Both the position numbers and the translations under genes were made by a program. Positions 35,240-42,237 of a stretch of 42,237 nucleotides of DNA are shown here, one piece after another. The DNA lies in the NCBI GenBank assembly GCA_027452065.1, contig DAIDHC010000086.1, positions 1 to 42,237 on the forward strand, in the 5' to 3' direction. The notes beneath the pieces are model-generated. The model worked only from the letters and a program-made list of their open reading frames with translations, ran no database searches and was not told where the DNA came from. Each line of letters opens with the position of its first letter. Position 1 is the first letter of the stretch. Source of the stretch: Bryobacterales bacterium (GTDB lineage Bacteria > Acidobacteriota > Terriglobia > Bryobacterales > Bryobacteraceae).

Positions 35240-37597
35240 ATGCGCGTGCTATTGCTGCTGGCGGCGGCAATGCTCCCGCTGAGCGGAGCGGCGCCGCCGG
35301 GCGCTTCCGATCTGGCAGGCAGGCTGCAGGCCTCGGGTCTGGACCCGGAGGCATGCTACCGCGTGACCGGGCTGCGGCTGGCCAAAGACGATCTCAAAAT
35401 CTTCTTCAACGCCGGCTATCTCATTCTGGCGCTGCCGGTGAACGGCGTACGCCCCGGGGCTTACTTTGCTTCCGACGCGGCGGGTGGGGACGGCGAGGTG
35501 CTGCTGCTGCCGCCGGACCGGGCCGAGCGGCTGTCGCTGGCGCGGTTCACCGAAGCTCCGAACATGGACGCGCATTTCCGCAACGCGCTCATGGTGTTCA
35601 GCGACGACACGGCGGACCGTCTGGAGGCGATGCTCGAGCACCCGGGCGGGGGCGAGCCGGCGCGGAAGAATCGGGAGATCGGGACGACGATCGAGGCCGA
35701 GGCGACGCCGGCGCTGCGGACCATGTATGCGACCTTCAGCATACGGCTGGTGCACGATCTTCTGTCGCCGGCCAAGGAGCGGGGCGTTTTCGTGATGGCG
35801 ACGCTCGGCTCCTCGCTGGGGCCGTTCGACGTGATCTACGATCCTTCGGCGCCGCCGCGCATCACGGTGGGGCAGAATGCGGAGCGGAACGGGCGGCAGT
35901 TTTTCAACATCTGGAGCTCGTTCGCCACGCGGCATGGCGGCGAGGCGGCGATGGGGGGGCTGTTCCGGAACGCCGGCTACCGGATCGAGGCGAGCCTGGA
36001 CGGGGCGCTGGCGATGAAGGTGACCACGAGGCTGAGCTTCGAGACGACGGCATCGATCGACGAGCCGATACCCTGCTTTCTGTCGCCGCGGATGACGATC
36101 ACCGGCGCCGAGCTCGACGGCGCGCCGATGGAGGTGTACCAGCCTCCGGCGGCGCCGGGCGGAGTGCCGCCGTTCGAGGATGGGCAGGACGTACTGCTGA
36201 TCCCGGGGGCGCCGCTGGCCGCCGGCCGGCACGAGATGGTGTTCCACCATCAGGGCAGCGTGGTGGAGCGCACCGGCGGCGACGTTTACTTTGTGGCGTC
36301 ACGGGGCTCCTGGTACCCGCAGATCGGGATTCCGGTGGCCGGCTTCGACATCAGCTACCGGTATCCGAAGGCGCTGACGCTGGTGAGCACGGGCGAGGTG
36401 GTGGAGGAGGGCGTCGAGGGCGGGCAGCGATTCACGCACACCCGGACGCCGGCGCCGATCCGGTTTGCCGGATTCAACCTGGGTTCCTACGAGAGCGTGC
36501 GGCTGGAGCGCGGGCCGTACACGATCCGGGTGTACGCCAACCGGACCAGCGCCGTGGCCGGGCCCGTGAGTCCGGCGATGGCGGGTGCCGCGGGACGGCG
36601 GCCTTCGCCGGCTCCGGAGCCGGAGACGCGCGTGGCGGCGCCGAACCTGGAGCGGTTCGCATTGGAGACGGCGGCGGCGTTCGGCTTTATGGCGTCGATG
36701 CTGGGGCCGCCGCCGTTCCGGTCGATCACGGTGTCGCCGATTCCGGGCACCTTCGGGCAGGGGTTCCCGGGTCTTGTGTACCTGTCGACGCTGGCCTACG
36801 TGGACCCGGCCCAGTTTCCGGCGGACATGCGGAGCCGCGATTCGCAGACGTTCTATTCCGAGCTTCTGGAGGCGCATGAGATTGCGCACCAGTGGTGGGG
36901 AAACCTGGTGGTGCCGGACGGGCCGGAAGACGATTGGCTGGCCGAGGCGCTGGCCAATTACACGTCGCTGCTGTATCTGGAGAGCCGGAAGGGATCCAAG
37001 GCGGTATCGGAGGTGCTGGAAGACTACCGGAGGCACCTGCTGGAGAAGGACTCGCAAGGGCGGACGGTGGAGTCGAACGGGCCGATTGTGTGGGGCGCGC
37101 GGCTGAGAAACTCCGAGTCGCCGAGTGCCTGGAGGGTGATCACCTACGACAAGGGCACGTGGATCATCCACATGCTGCGGCAGCGGATGGGGGATGCGCA
37201 GTTTACGCGGTTTCTGCGGGCCCTGTGCGAAAAAAACGCCGGCGGGAGGCTTTCCACGCGGGGGTTTCGGGAGACGGCGGCCGCCTTCGTTCCGGAGGGC
37301 GGGCCCGACCGGCAACTGCGGGCGTTTTTCGACTACTGGGTTTACGGCACGGGCATTCCGGAGCTGCGGCTGAAATACGCGGTGCGGAACCTGCGGCTGA
37401 GCGGAAGCCTGCAGGAGAAGGACGCGGGCGAAGAGCCGGCGGCGTGGGTTCCGCTGGTGGTGACCGGGGGCGAGGGCGGGCCGAAGCTGCACTGGATCGA
37501 GGCGGGCGCGGAGGAGACGGCATTCTCGTTCCCGGTGCGGCGGGCGGCGGCCAAGGCGGCGCTGTCGCCGGACTGGCTGTGGCATTCGGGCAACTGA
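35240..37597 (+). CDS. Exported M1-family gluzincin metallopeptidase
   Basis: About 785 residues with a signal peptide (LLLLAAAMLPLSGAA). The zinc site is H546-E547-I-A-H550 in HEIAHQWWG with the third ligand E569 in WLAEALANY, the exact HExxH-x18-E spacing. A long N-terminal region of beta sandwiches precedes the catalytic domain, and a C-terminal helical domain ends near YWVYGTGIPELRL. The usual GxMEN exopeptidase motif before the zinc site is not seen; the corresponding region reads GTFGQGFPGLVYLS. So amino-peptidase activity should not be assumed. GTG 35237 is an alternative start. Confidence 0.9.
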   Translation: MRVLLLLAAAMLPLSGAAPPGASDLAGRLQASGLDPEACYRVTGLRLAKDDLKIFFNAGYLILALPVNGVRPGAYFASDAAGGDGEVLLLPPDRAERLSLARFTEAPNMDAHFRNALMVFSDDTADRLEAMLEHPGGGEPARKNREIGTTIEAEATPALRTMYATFSIRLVHDLLSPAKERGVFVMATLGSSLGPFDVIYDPSAPPRITVGQNAERNGRQFFNIWSSFATRHGGEAAMGGLFRNAGYRIEASLDGALAMKVTTRLSFETTASIDEPIPCFLSPRMTITGAELDGAPMEVYQPPAAPGGVPPFEDGQDVLLIPGAPLAAGRHEMVFHHQGSVVERTGGDVYFVASRGSWYPQIGIPVAGFDISYRYPKALTLVSTGEVVEEGVEGGQRFTHTRTPAPIRFAGFNLGSYESVRLERGPYTIRVYANRTSAVAGPVSPAMAGAAGRRPSPAPEPETRVAAPNLERFALETAAAFGFMASMLGPPPFRSITVSPIPGTFGQGFPGLVYLSTLAYVDPAQFPADMRSRDSQTFYSELLEAHEIAHQWWGNLVVPDGPEDDWLAEALANYTSLLYLESRKGSKAVSEVLEDYRRHLLEKDSQGRTVESNGPIVWGARLRNSESPSAWRVITYDKGTWIIHMLRQRMGDAQFTRFLRALCEKNAGGRLSTRGFRETAAAFVPEGGPDRQLRAFFDYWVYGTGIPELRLKYAVRNLRLSGSLQEKDAGEEPAAWVPLVVTGGEGGPKLHWIEAGAEETAFSFPVRRAAAKAALSPDWLWHSGN

Positions 37598-37633
37598 GGG
37601 CTGCCGCGCGCGCCGATGGTTGACAATTGAAGG

Positions 37634-39082
37634 ATGACGGGTGAACCAGGACAGGAGCGTCTGCGCTTTCCGGCCGGAGAGCGGGCGGCCGTATGGGCGG
37701 CGGTGGCCGAGGAGATCGAGCGGTATCTGGGCTCGGTTTCGCAGGGACGGGTGACGCCGGAGATGAGCCCGGAGAAAGTGCGGGAGTGGCTGGAGGGGTG
37801 CGATTTCGAAAAGCCGGCGGCGCCGGTGGAGGCGGTGCGGCGGCTGGCGGAAGGCTTGAGCCGGTTCCAGACGCACACGCCGCACCGGCGCTATTTTGGG
37901 CTGTTCAATCCTTCGCCCACGACGATGGGGATTGCGGCGGACGCTCTGGTGGCGGCGTTCAATCCGCAGCTTGCGGCCTGGAGCCATAGCCCGCTGGCGG
38001 TCGAGATCGAGCAGCTTTTGATCCGGCGGCTGGGGGAGCGGTTCGGCTACCGGGGCGGGGAAACGGACGGTACGTTGGCCTCGGGCGGAGCGGAGGCGAA
38101 TCACACGGCGGTGCTGGCGGCGCTGACGGCGGCGTTTCCTGAGTTCGGCCGGCGGGGGGCGCGGGCGCTGGGGGGCCAGCCGGTGATGTATGTCTCGGCC
38201 GAGAGCCATCATTCCTTTTTGAAGGCGGCGCGGCTGACCGGGATCGGGCAGGAGGCGGTGCGGGAGATCGGGACCGGGCCGGACCTGAGAATGAAGGTGA
38301 ACGGGCTGGCGGCGGCGATTGCGCGGGACCGGGCGGCGGGTGAGCTTCCGTTTCTGGTGGTGGCGACGGCGGGGACGACCAACGCCGGCTCGATCGATCC
38401 GCTGGTGGAGTGCGCGGAAGTGGCGGCCGGGGAGGGAGTGTGGCTCCACGCGGACGCGGCCTGGGGCGGGGCGGCGGCGCTGGTGCCGGAGATGCGCTGG
38501 CTGCTCAACGGCATCGAGCGCGCCGACTCGATCACTTTCGACGCCCACAAATGGCTGAGCGTGCCGATGGGGGCGGGCGTGTTTCTGACGCGGCGGGCGG
38601 GGATTCTGGACCAGACGTTCCGCACGGAAACCGCCTACATGCCGCGCGAGGCCAAGGGGCTGGACGTGGTGGATCCGCACCTGCACTCGATGCAATGGTC
38701 GAGGCGATTCACGGGGGCGAAGTTGTTTTTGTCGCTGGCGGCGGCGGGCTGGGACGGGTACGCCGAGGCGATCCGCCATCAGACGCGGATGGGAGCGCTG
38801 CTGCGGAAGCGGCTGGCGGCGGACGGCTGGCGGATCGAGAACGACTCGCCGCTGCCTGTGGTCTGTTTCACGGACCCGCAGGGAGGCGACCCGCAGGCCA
38901 TCGCGATGCGGGTGGTGTCTTTGGGAGAGGCGTGGATTTCGACGACCCTGCTGGGGAAGACGAAGACGGTGCTGCGGGCGTGCGTGACGAATTTCGAGAC
39001 GCAGCCGGAGGATATCGCGGCGCTGGCGGAATCGCTCGGCCGGGCGCGGCGGCAGGTGCGGGAGATGACGGCGGCGCGGTGA
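37634..39082 (+). CDS. PLP-dependent decarboxylase, group II (aromatic/glutamate type)
   Basis: A 482-residue enzyme that decarboxylates an amino acid using pyridoxal phosphate. The Schiff-base lysine is K306 in ITFDAHKWLSVPMG. Also visible are the substrate-side ALVAAFNPQLAAWSHSPLAVEIE, GTLASGGAEANHTAVLAAL and the cofactor Asp in WLHADAAWGGAA. The substrate (Glu, Tyr, Phe, Trp or DOPA) cannot be told from sequence by eye. The start at ATG 37634 is preceded by GACAAT with a 6-nt gap, a degenerate version of the leaderless pattern, and by GAAGG directly adjacent to the ATG. Confidence 0.9.
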   Translation: MTGEPGQERLRFPAGERAAVWAAVAEEIERYLGSVSQGRVTPEMSPEKVREWLEGCDFEKPAAPVEAVRRLAEGLSRFQTHTPHRRYFGLFNPSPTTMGIAADALVAAFNPQLAAWSHSPLAVEIEQLLIRRLGERFGYRGGETDGTLASGGAEANHTAVLAALTAAFPEFGRRGARALGGQPVMYVSAESHHSFLKAARLTGIGQEAVREIGTGPDLRMKVNGLAAAIARDRAAGELPFLVVATAGTTNAGSIDPLVECAEVAAGEGVWLHADAAWGGAAALVPEMRWLLNGIERADSITFDAHKWLSVPMGAGVFLTRRAGILDQTFRTETAYMPREAKGLDVVDPHLHSMQWSRRFTGAKLFLSLAAAGWDGYAEAIRHQTRMGALLRKRLAADGWRIENDSPLPVVCFTDPQGGDPQAIAMRVVSLGEAWISTTLLGKTKTVLRACVTNFETQPEDIAALAESLGRARRQVREMTAAR

Positions 39083-39114
39083 GGACGCCGGGCCGGTGCG
39101 CCGGCGCGGTGCGG

Positions 39115-39120
39115 TATCCT
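39115..39120 (+). promoter_or_regulatory. TANNNT -10 element of the glycosyltransferase gene
   Basis: TATCCT, then 10 nt of C/T-rich sequence, then ATG 39131. No ribosome binding site is present, so a leaderless or near-leaderless transcript is likely. Confidence 0.35.
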
Positions 39121-39130
39121 TTTCTTTCCC

Positions 39131-40048
39131 ATGGACGAGGCGCAAGAACCATCCAAGCCGGCGGTAACGGCGTTGATCGTGTCGCACAACCAGGCGAGAG
39201 CGCTCCGGCGGTGCCTGGCGGCGTTGAACGCCTCGCAGGCGCGGGACAAGCTGGAAATTCTGGTGGTGGACAACGGATCGCGGGATGAGAGTCCGGGTCT
39301 GGACGCGGAATTTCCGGGCACGACGTTTCTGAGGCTGCCGAAAAACTTCGGGCGCGCCAAGGCGTGGAACATCGGCATCCGGACGGCGGCGGCCGAGTAT
39401 GTGCTGTTTCTGTCGCCGGCGGTGGAGGTGATGCCGGAGACGGTGGCGCGGCTGGCGGCCTTGCTGGACGGGGCGGCGGACGCGGTTGCGGTGTGCCCGC
39501 TGCTGGTGGATGAGGAAGGTAAGCCGGTGTCCGGGGCGCGGGCGCTGGCCACGCCGGCGGAGCTTTTCGAGCGCTGGAAGAAGGACGAGGAGCCGGATTG
39601 GAAGCCGGTGGCGATCGAGGGCGGCCCGGCCGAGGTGGAGTGGACGTCGATGGAGGCGATGCTGGCGCGGAAGTACTTCATTCGCGGGTTGAATTTCTTC
39701 GACGAGCGCTATGGCGACACGGGGGTGGACGCCGAGCTCTGCTACCAGATCCGGCGGGCGCAGCGGAAGGTACTGGTGGTGGGGGAGGCGCGGGCGGTGC
39801 GGCATCGGCTGGAGGAGGCTCCGAAGAGCGTGGGGGCAAGGGCGGCGCGGTCGGCGGACCGTCTGGCGGCGGTGACGGCCTATGCCGGAAAGCATTACGG
39901 GATGATGGCCGGCCTGGGTTGGCGGCTGCGCGGGATTCTTATTTGTTTCATCAACTTACTGATGTTTCGTGAAGTGGGATATCAGGTTCAGAGACTGCTG
40001 GCGGTGGGCGGGGGAGCCAAGATCGACGGGTCGCAGGGAGGGGAGTGA
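39131..40048 (+). CDS. GT2-like glycosyltransferase with altered DxD site
   Basis: A 305-residue protein with the GT-A N-terminal signature VTALIVSHNQARALRRCLAAL, then EILVVDNGSRDES and LRLPKNFGRAKAWNIGI, as in rhamnosyltransferase-like GT2 enzymes. The metal-binding DxD position (usually NPDvev) reads LFLSPAVEV, lacking both acidic residues. The C-terminus has a hydrophobic helix (LGWRLRGILICFINLLMF), suggesting membrane association. It may be an inactive or metal-independent relative, or a scaffold; no cell-wall gene cluster surrounds it. Confidence 0.82.
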   Translation: MDEAQEPSKPAVTALIVSHNQARALRRCLAALNASQARDKLEILVVDNGSRDESPGLDAEFPGTTFLRLPKNFGRAKAWNIGIRTAAAEYVLFLSPAVEVMPETVARLAALLDGAADAVAVCPLLVDEEGKPVSGARALATPAELFERWKKDEEPDWKPVAIEGGPAEVEWTSMEAMLARKYFIRGLNFFDERYGDTGVDAELCYQIRRAQRKVLVVGEARAVRHRLEEAPKSVGARAARSADRLAAVTAYAGKHYGMMAGLGWRLRGILICFINLLMFREVGYQVQRLLAVGGGAKIDGSQGGE

Positions 40049-40131
40049 AGCGCTCCCCGCGGGGGAGAGACTAAGAAGGAGGGGCGGGGGGGCTAAACCT
40101 TTCGGTGGCAGGCGCCGATAGAAGGAGTGCC

Positions 40132-40959
40132 ATGCCGCTGGACACTGTGATTTCGATCGCGCTCCCCTTCTTTGTGGCGCTGGGCTCCGCGCTCCTGGTT
40201 TGGATCTTCATGGAGGCGCGGATGGACACGCTGGTGTCCCGGGAGCGGGCGGTGGCGCACGCGGCGCAGTCGCAGGCGGCGCAACAGAACGAGACGTGGA
40301 ACGAGAAGGTGAAGGCGATTGAAGAGACGGCGCGGCGGCGGGCGATGGATGAGATGCTGCGTGAGATCCGCATGGAGGAACGCCGGTACCTGAGGCGGAG
40401 CCGGTCGGGCCTGGGACCGGCGGCGCTGGTGGTACAGGAGCGGTTGTCGTTTCGCGGGATTCCGCTGTCTCCCTGGAGCGAGCGAATCCTGTCGGCCGAG
40501 CGGGGCGAGGAAATTGTCGCGCTTCTACCGGGGTCGAACCTGCCGGAGCCGGGCGGGCCAATGGGACCGGCGGAAGTGCCGCGGCCGGGGCCGATGGTGG
40601 TGTATCCGAGTCTCGAGGACCGGGGGAGGAGACCGGCGGCGGGGAATGCGGTGGCACGCACGCCGGCGGCGGGAGGCCTCAGAATGCACCGGGAGCCCAA
40701 AGTGGACCCGTATCGCGACGCGGGCATCGACATCGTTTCGCCCTTCATCTTCGACGCCACGCATCCCGGGCTTTGGGACGACGATGGGCGGTCCGGGGCT
40801 TCGGCGGCATATCCGATGTATGAAATCCGCGCGGTGGAGGAAAGCACGGACATGCGCGCGGCGATGATTCCGGCGGAGAAGGCAGGTGAGCGGAGGGCGG
40901 GTGAGCCGGGAGCCGTGGACGCCGTGATTGAGCCTCTGGAAAAGGCTGCCGAGGGCTGA
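40132..40959 (+). CDS. Membrane-anchored coiled-coil protein of unknown function
   Basis: A 275-residue protein. One N-terminal membrane helix (VISIALPFFVALGSALLVWIFMEA) is followed by a charged coiled coil (about 35-90: VSRERAVAHAAQSQAAQQNETWNEKVKAIEETARRRAMDEMLREIRMEERRY). A Pro/Gly/Arg-rich stretch and an acidic tail complete it. The segment ALVVQERLSFRGIPLSPWSERIL looks conserved. I recognise no domain. GAAGGAG precedes ATG 40132 with good spacing. It follows the glycosyltransferase gene after 83 nt. Confidence 0.7.
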   Translation: MPLDTVISIALPFFVALGSALLVWIFMEARMDTLVSRERAVAHAAQSQAAQQNETWNEKVKAIEETARRRAMDEMLREIRMEERRYLRRSRSGLGPAALVVQERLSFRGIPLSPWSERILSAERGEEIVALLPGSNLPEPGGPMGPAEVPRPGPMVVYPSLEDRGRRPAAGNAVARTPAAGGLRMHREPKVDPYRDAGIDIVSPFIFDATHPGLWDDDGRSGASAAYPMYEIRAVEESTDMRAAMIPAEKAGERRAGEPGAVDAVIEPLEKAAEG

Positions 40960-41053
40960 GGGAGGCCCGAGCGGCAGGTCCGAGGCGCGGTCCGGGGGCG
41001 GACCAGGGAGCGGGATGGGCCCGGACAGGATGGCGGCGCGGGCCGGGTGTCAG

Positions 41054-41059
41054 TAAGAT
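41054..41059 (+). promoter_or_regulatory. TANNNT -10 element of the DUF4097-like gene
   Basis: TAAGAT, 5 nt before GTG 41065 and 17 nt before ATG 41077. It is used to prefer the GTG start. Confidence 0.35.
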
Positions 41060-41064
41060 GGGGC

Positions 41065-41889
41065 GTGCGCGATGGAATGGCGGCAGGCTCGCAGGCTCTT
41101 CAAACCTTACTCATAGCGGCGGCGTTGGCGGCGGGAATCCCGTTCGCCCACGCGGCGGACTGGGATCGGAAATACACGTTTCAAGGACCGGCCAGCGTAA
41201 GGCTGGAGGCGACCGAGGCGAAGCTGCGGATTCGCGGAGGTGACGTCAAGTGGATGGAGGCGCACGTCGCCACCATCGGCTGGACGATCGGGGACGAAGG
41301 AGTGGCGGTGGTGGAAAGCCAACAGGAGGACATCGTTTCCCTGGGGGTGCGCACGCCGCCGGTGTTTTTCGGCGTTGGGGCCCGCCGGGTTCAGGTGGAT
41401 CTGATTGTGCCAAGGACGCTGAGCCTGATTGCGCGGACCGGGGATGGAGAAGTGGAGGCGGAGGGGTTCGGCGGCGACGTTCATTTGAACAGCGGGCTGG
41501 GGCCCATCGCCGCGCTGCGCATGGACGGATTCCTGGACGCGCAGACTGGAGACGGGGGCATGAATGTCTCCGGGCGATTCGAGCGGCTGAATCTCAAGAC
41601 CCGGGACGGCGCGATCGAGGTGAAACTGGCGGAGGGTTCGAAGGTGTCGGTTCCGTGGAAGATGCAAACCGGCGGGGGCGACATCAGAGTGGTGTTTGCG
41701 GGGCAATTGGCGTGCAACGTGGACGCGAAGACCGACGAGGGACGGGTGGCGGTGGAGGTTCCGGTGGAGCAGACGAAGCGCTCCGGCGGATCGCTGCGCG
41801 GGCAGATCGGAGGCGGAGGTCAGCGGCTGACAATGAGGACGCGCGCGGGCACGATCACGTTACGGCGGACGGGGGGCGAAGCACGTTGA
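41065..41889 (+). CDS. Secreted DUF4097-like beta-solenoid protein
   Basis: About 274 residues. The signal peptide (LQTLLIAAALAAGIPFAHA) is followed by repeating short beta strands with G-D/T-G turns: LIARTGDGEVEAEGFGGDVHLNSGLG, DAQTGDGGMNVSGRFERLNLKTRDGAIEVKLAEG, MQTGGGDIRVVF and KTDEGRVAVEV. This ladder is typical of DUF4097/DUF4098 putative adhesins. Starts at GTG 41065 (leaderless pattern) or ATG 41077 are both possible. It is the last complete gene in the window. Confidence 0.8.
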   Translation: MRDGMAAGSQALQTLLIAAALAAGIPFAHAADWDRKYTFQGPASVRLEATEAKLRIRGGDVKWMEAHVATIGWTIGDEGVAVVESQQEDIVSLGVRTPPVFFGVGARRVQVDLIVPRTLSLIARTGDGEVEAEGFGGDVHLNSGLGPIAALRMDGFLDAQTGDGGMNVSGRFERLNLKTRDGAIEVKLAEGSKVSVPWKMQTGGGDIRVVFAGQLACNVDAKTDEGRVAVEVPVEQTKRSGGSLRGQIGGGGQRLTMRTRAGTITLRRTGGEAR

Positions 41890-41924
41890 ACGGCGCTGAA
41901 AAATTTCAAACAAAACGGTAACAT

Positions 41925-42014
41925 TTGACCTGTTGCCGACGCTTTAGAGTTAAGTCCCCGTTACGCGGGCGGATGGCACCAGCTTGGCTGGATTGACATC
42001 CGCCCTTTGTTTTT
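41925..42014 (+). ncRNA. Candidate small RNA or attenuator: promoter-like box plus structured terminator
   Basis: An A-rich tract (41899-41924) leads into TTGACC (41925-41930), a good -35, with weaker -10 options at 41945-41953. Downstream, GGGCGGATG (41967-41975) pairs perfectly with CATCCGCCC (41997-42005), enclosing a second hairpin CCAGC-TTG-GCTGG (41979-41991), followed by TTTGTTTTT (42006-42014). A smaller hairpin, CCCG/CGGG (41957-41969), overlaps the terminator stem base, so the two could compete. No ORF is present. It could be only the terminator of the upstream gene, but the AT-rich promoter-like start argues for a short transcript. Confidence 0.45.
41967..42014 (+). terminator. Rho-independent terminator with a nested hairpin
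   Basis: A 9-bp GC-rich outer stem with an inner 5-bp stem, followed by nine bases of which eight are T. It is the best intrinsic terminator in the window, 77 nt after the DUF4097-like gene stop. Confidence 0.8.
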
Positions 42015-42079
42015 GGGACGGCGCCGGCGGTGTTGGTTCTGAGCGGGGCGGCGGCGCCCGGCAACCGGCGCCGGCGCGA

Positions 42080-42098
42080 GGGTCCGGCGGCCGGACCC
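42080..42098. repeat. Perfect 19-nt inverted repeat
   Basis: GGGTCCGGC and GCCGGACCC around one central G. It lies in a very GC-rich stretch (42015-42105) with no gene seen, just outside the presumed IS end. It could be a hairpin or binding site. Confidence 0.5.
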
Positions 42099-42110
42099 GC
42101 TAGCCGCGAT

Positions 42111-42237
42111 TTCTCACACAGGGACTAGCAAAAAGCCGCTGCTTCTGGCATAACTGAGTTTCCACACAGCAGTTAGAGCCAAGGAGGCAGCGGCTTTCGC
42201 TATGACACAGTGTAACCAAGAAGCGTTCGAGTTTGGC
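42111..42237 (+). mobile_element. Left end of an insertion sequence (probably IS1380-like), cut by the window edge
   Basis: A shift to lower GC near 42108 (TTTCTCACACAGGGACTAG) looks like an IS end, followed by a transposase start at 42202. The precise terminal inverted repeat cannot be set without the other end. An 11-bp inverted repeat (AAAGCCGCTGC about 42132-42142, GCAGCGGCTTT about 42187-42197) flanks the leader. Confidence 0.55.
42202..42237 (+). CDS. Transposase N-terminus (partial)
   Basis: Twelve codons, MTQCNQEAFEFG, remain open to the window edge. The start resembles the short Cys-containing N-termini of IS1380-family transposases, but 12 residues are too few to be sure. The AAGGAGG ribosome binding site (about 42180-42186) is unusually far (15 nt) from ATG and lies beside a hairpin arm, which could restrict translation. 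Confidence 0.5.
   Translation, partial: MTQCNQEAFEFG

Noticed and set aside
36299..39895. A 1198-codon open frame on the minus strand
   Set aside because: It runs antisense across three recognisable genes and encodes an Arg/Pro/His-rich sequence with no domain.

Overview
The window is high-GC bacterial DNA whose gene content suggests an Acidobacteriota genome, most likely near Solibacter/Bryobacter. The pointers are an Oar-like TonB receptor with an N-terminal carboxypeptidase-regulatory domain, a TgpA-like transglutaminase, a GMC dehydrogenase with a Tat-exported small subunit, a putative IS1380-type element, and many secreted proteins of unknown function. This placement is inference; there is no rRNA or tRNA gene in the window to settle it.

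Layout. 1-300 is the start of a secreted protein that runs off the left edge (minus strand). 430-5860 is a plus-strand formate dehydrogenase operon, fdnG-fdnH-fdnI-fdhE. Its catalytic subunit is read through an in-frame TGA (1006-1008) that matches the selenocysteine position and is followed by a SECIS-type hairpin. 5868-11570 is a minus-strand block starting with the 4.5S RNA gene (ffs) and dnaX-ebfC-recR, then an unknown protein, an HlyD/MacA-like adaptor and a serine hydrolase. 11732-12246 is a ParDE-like toxin-antitoxin pair whose toxin has a nonsense codon. thiC (12447-13835) converges on two half-size EamA/SMR-type membrane proteins (13832-14598). A TonB-dependent receptor (14643-17825, minus) diverges from a secreted protein and a transglutaminase (17900-20788). 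A cyclophilin and a GMC oxidoreductase with its Tat-exported partner fill 20792-23459.

23524-25935 is bounded by a 78-bp imperfect direct repeat, which is the 3' end of an esterase gene. Inside lie a small exported protein and a porin with more balanced codon use than their neighbours. The esterase and rlmN follow on the minus strand. From 28336 to 41889 nearly everything is on the plus strand: an M16 peptidase, a TPM protein, a nucleotidyltransferase-like protein, LemA, a rhodanese, a YtxH protein, an apolar-anchored coiled protein, a HEAT protein, an M1 peptidase, a PLP decarboxylase, a glycosyltransferase-like protein, an anchored coiled-coil protein and a DUF4097-like protein. recX is the only minus-strand gene there. 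The right edge (41890-42237) holds a promoter-like and terminator-like structure, possibly a small RNA, and then the first 12 codons of a transposase behind a hairpin.

A cross-cutting observation is that many genes have no Shine-Dalgarno sequence but carry a TANNNT hexamer ending 5-10 nt before the start codon, as expected for leaderless mRNAs. This pattern was used to choose several starts. I did not find a clear multi-gene undescribed defence or biosynthetic system. The strongest novel leads are the leaderless signature, the repeat-bounded block, the possible RNA at 41925-42014, and the TPM/nucleotidyltransferase-like/LemA set.
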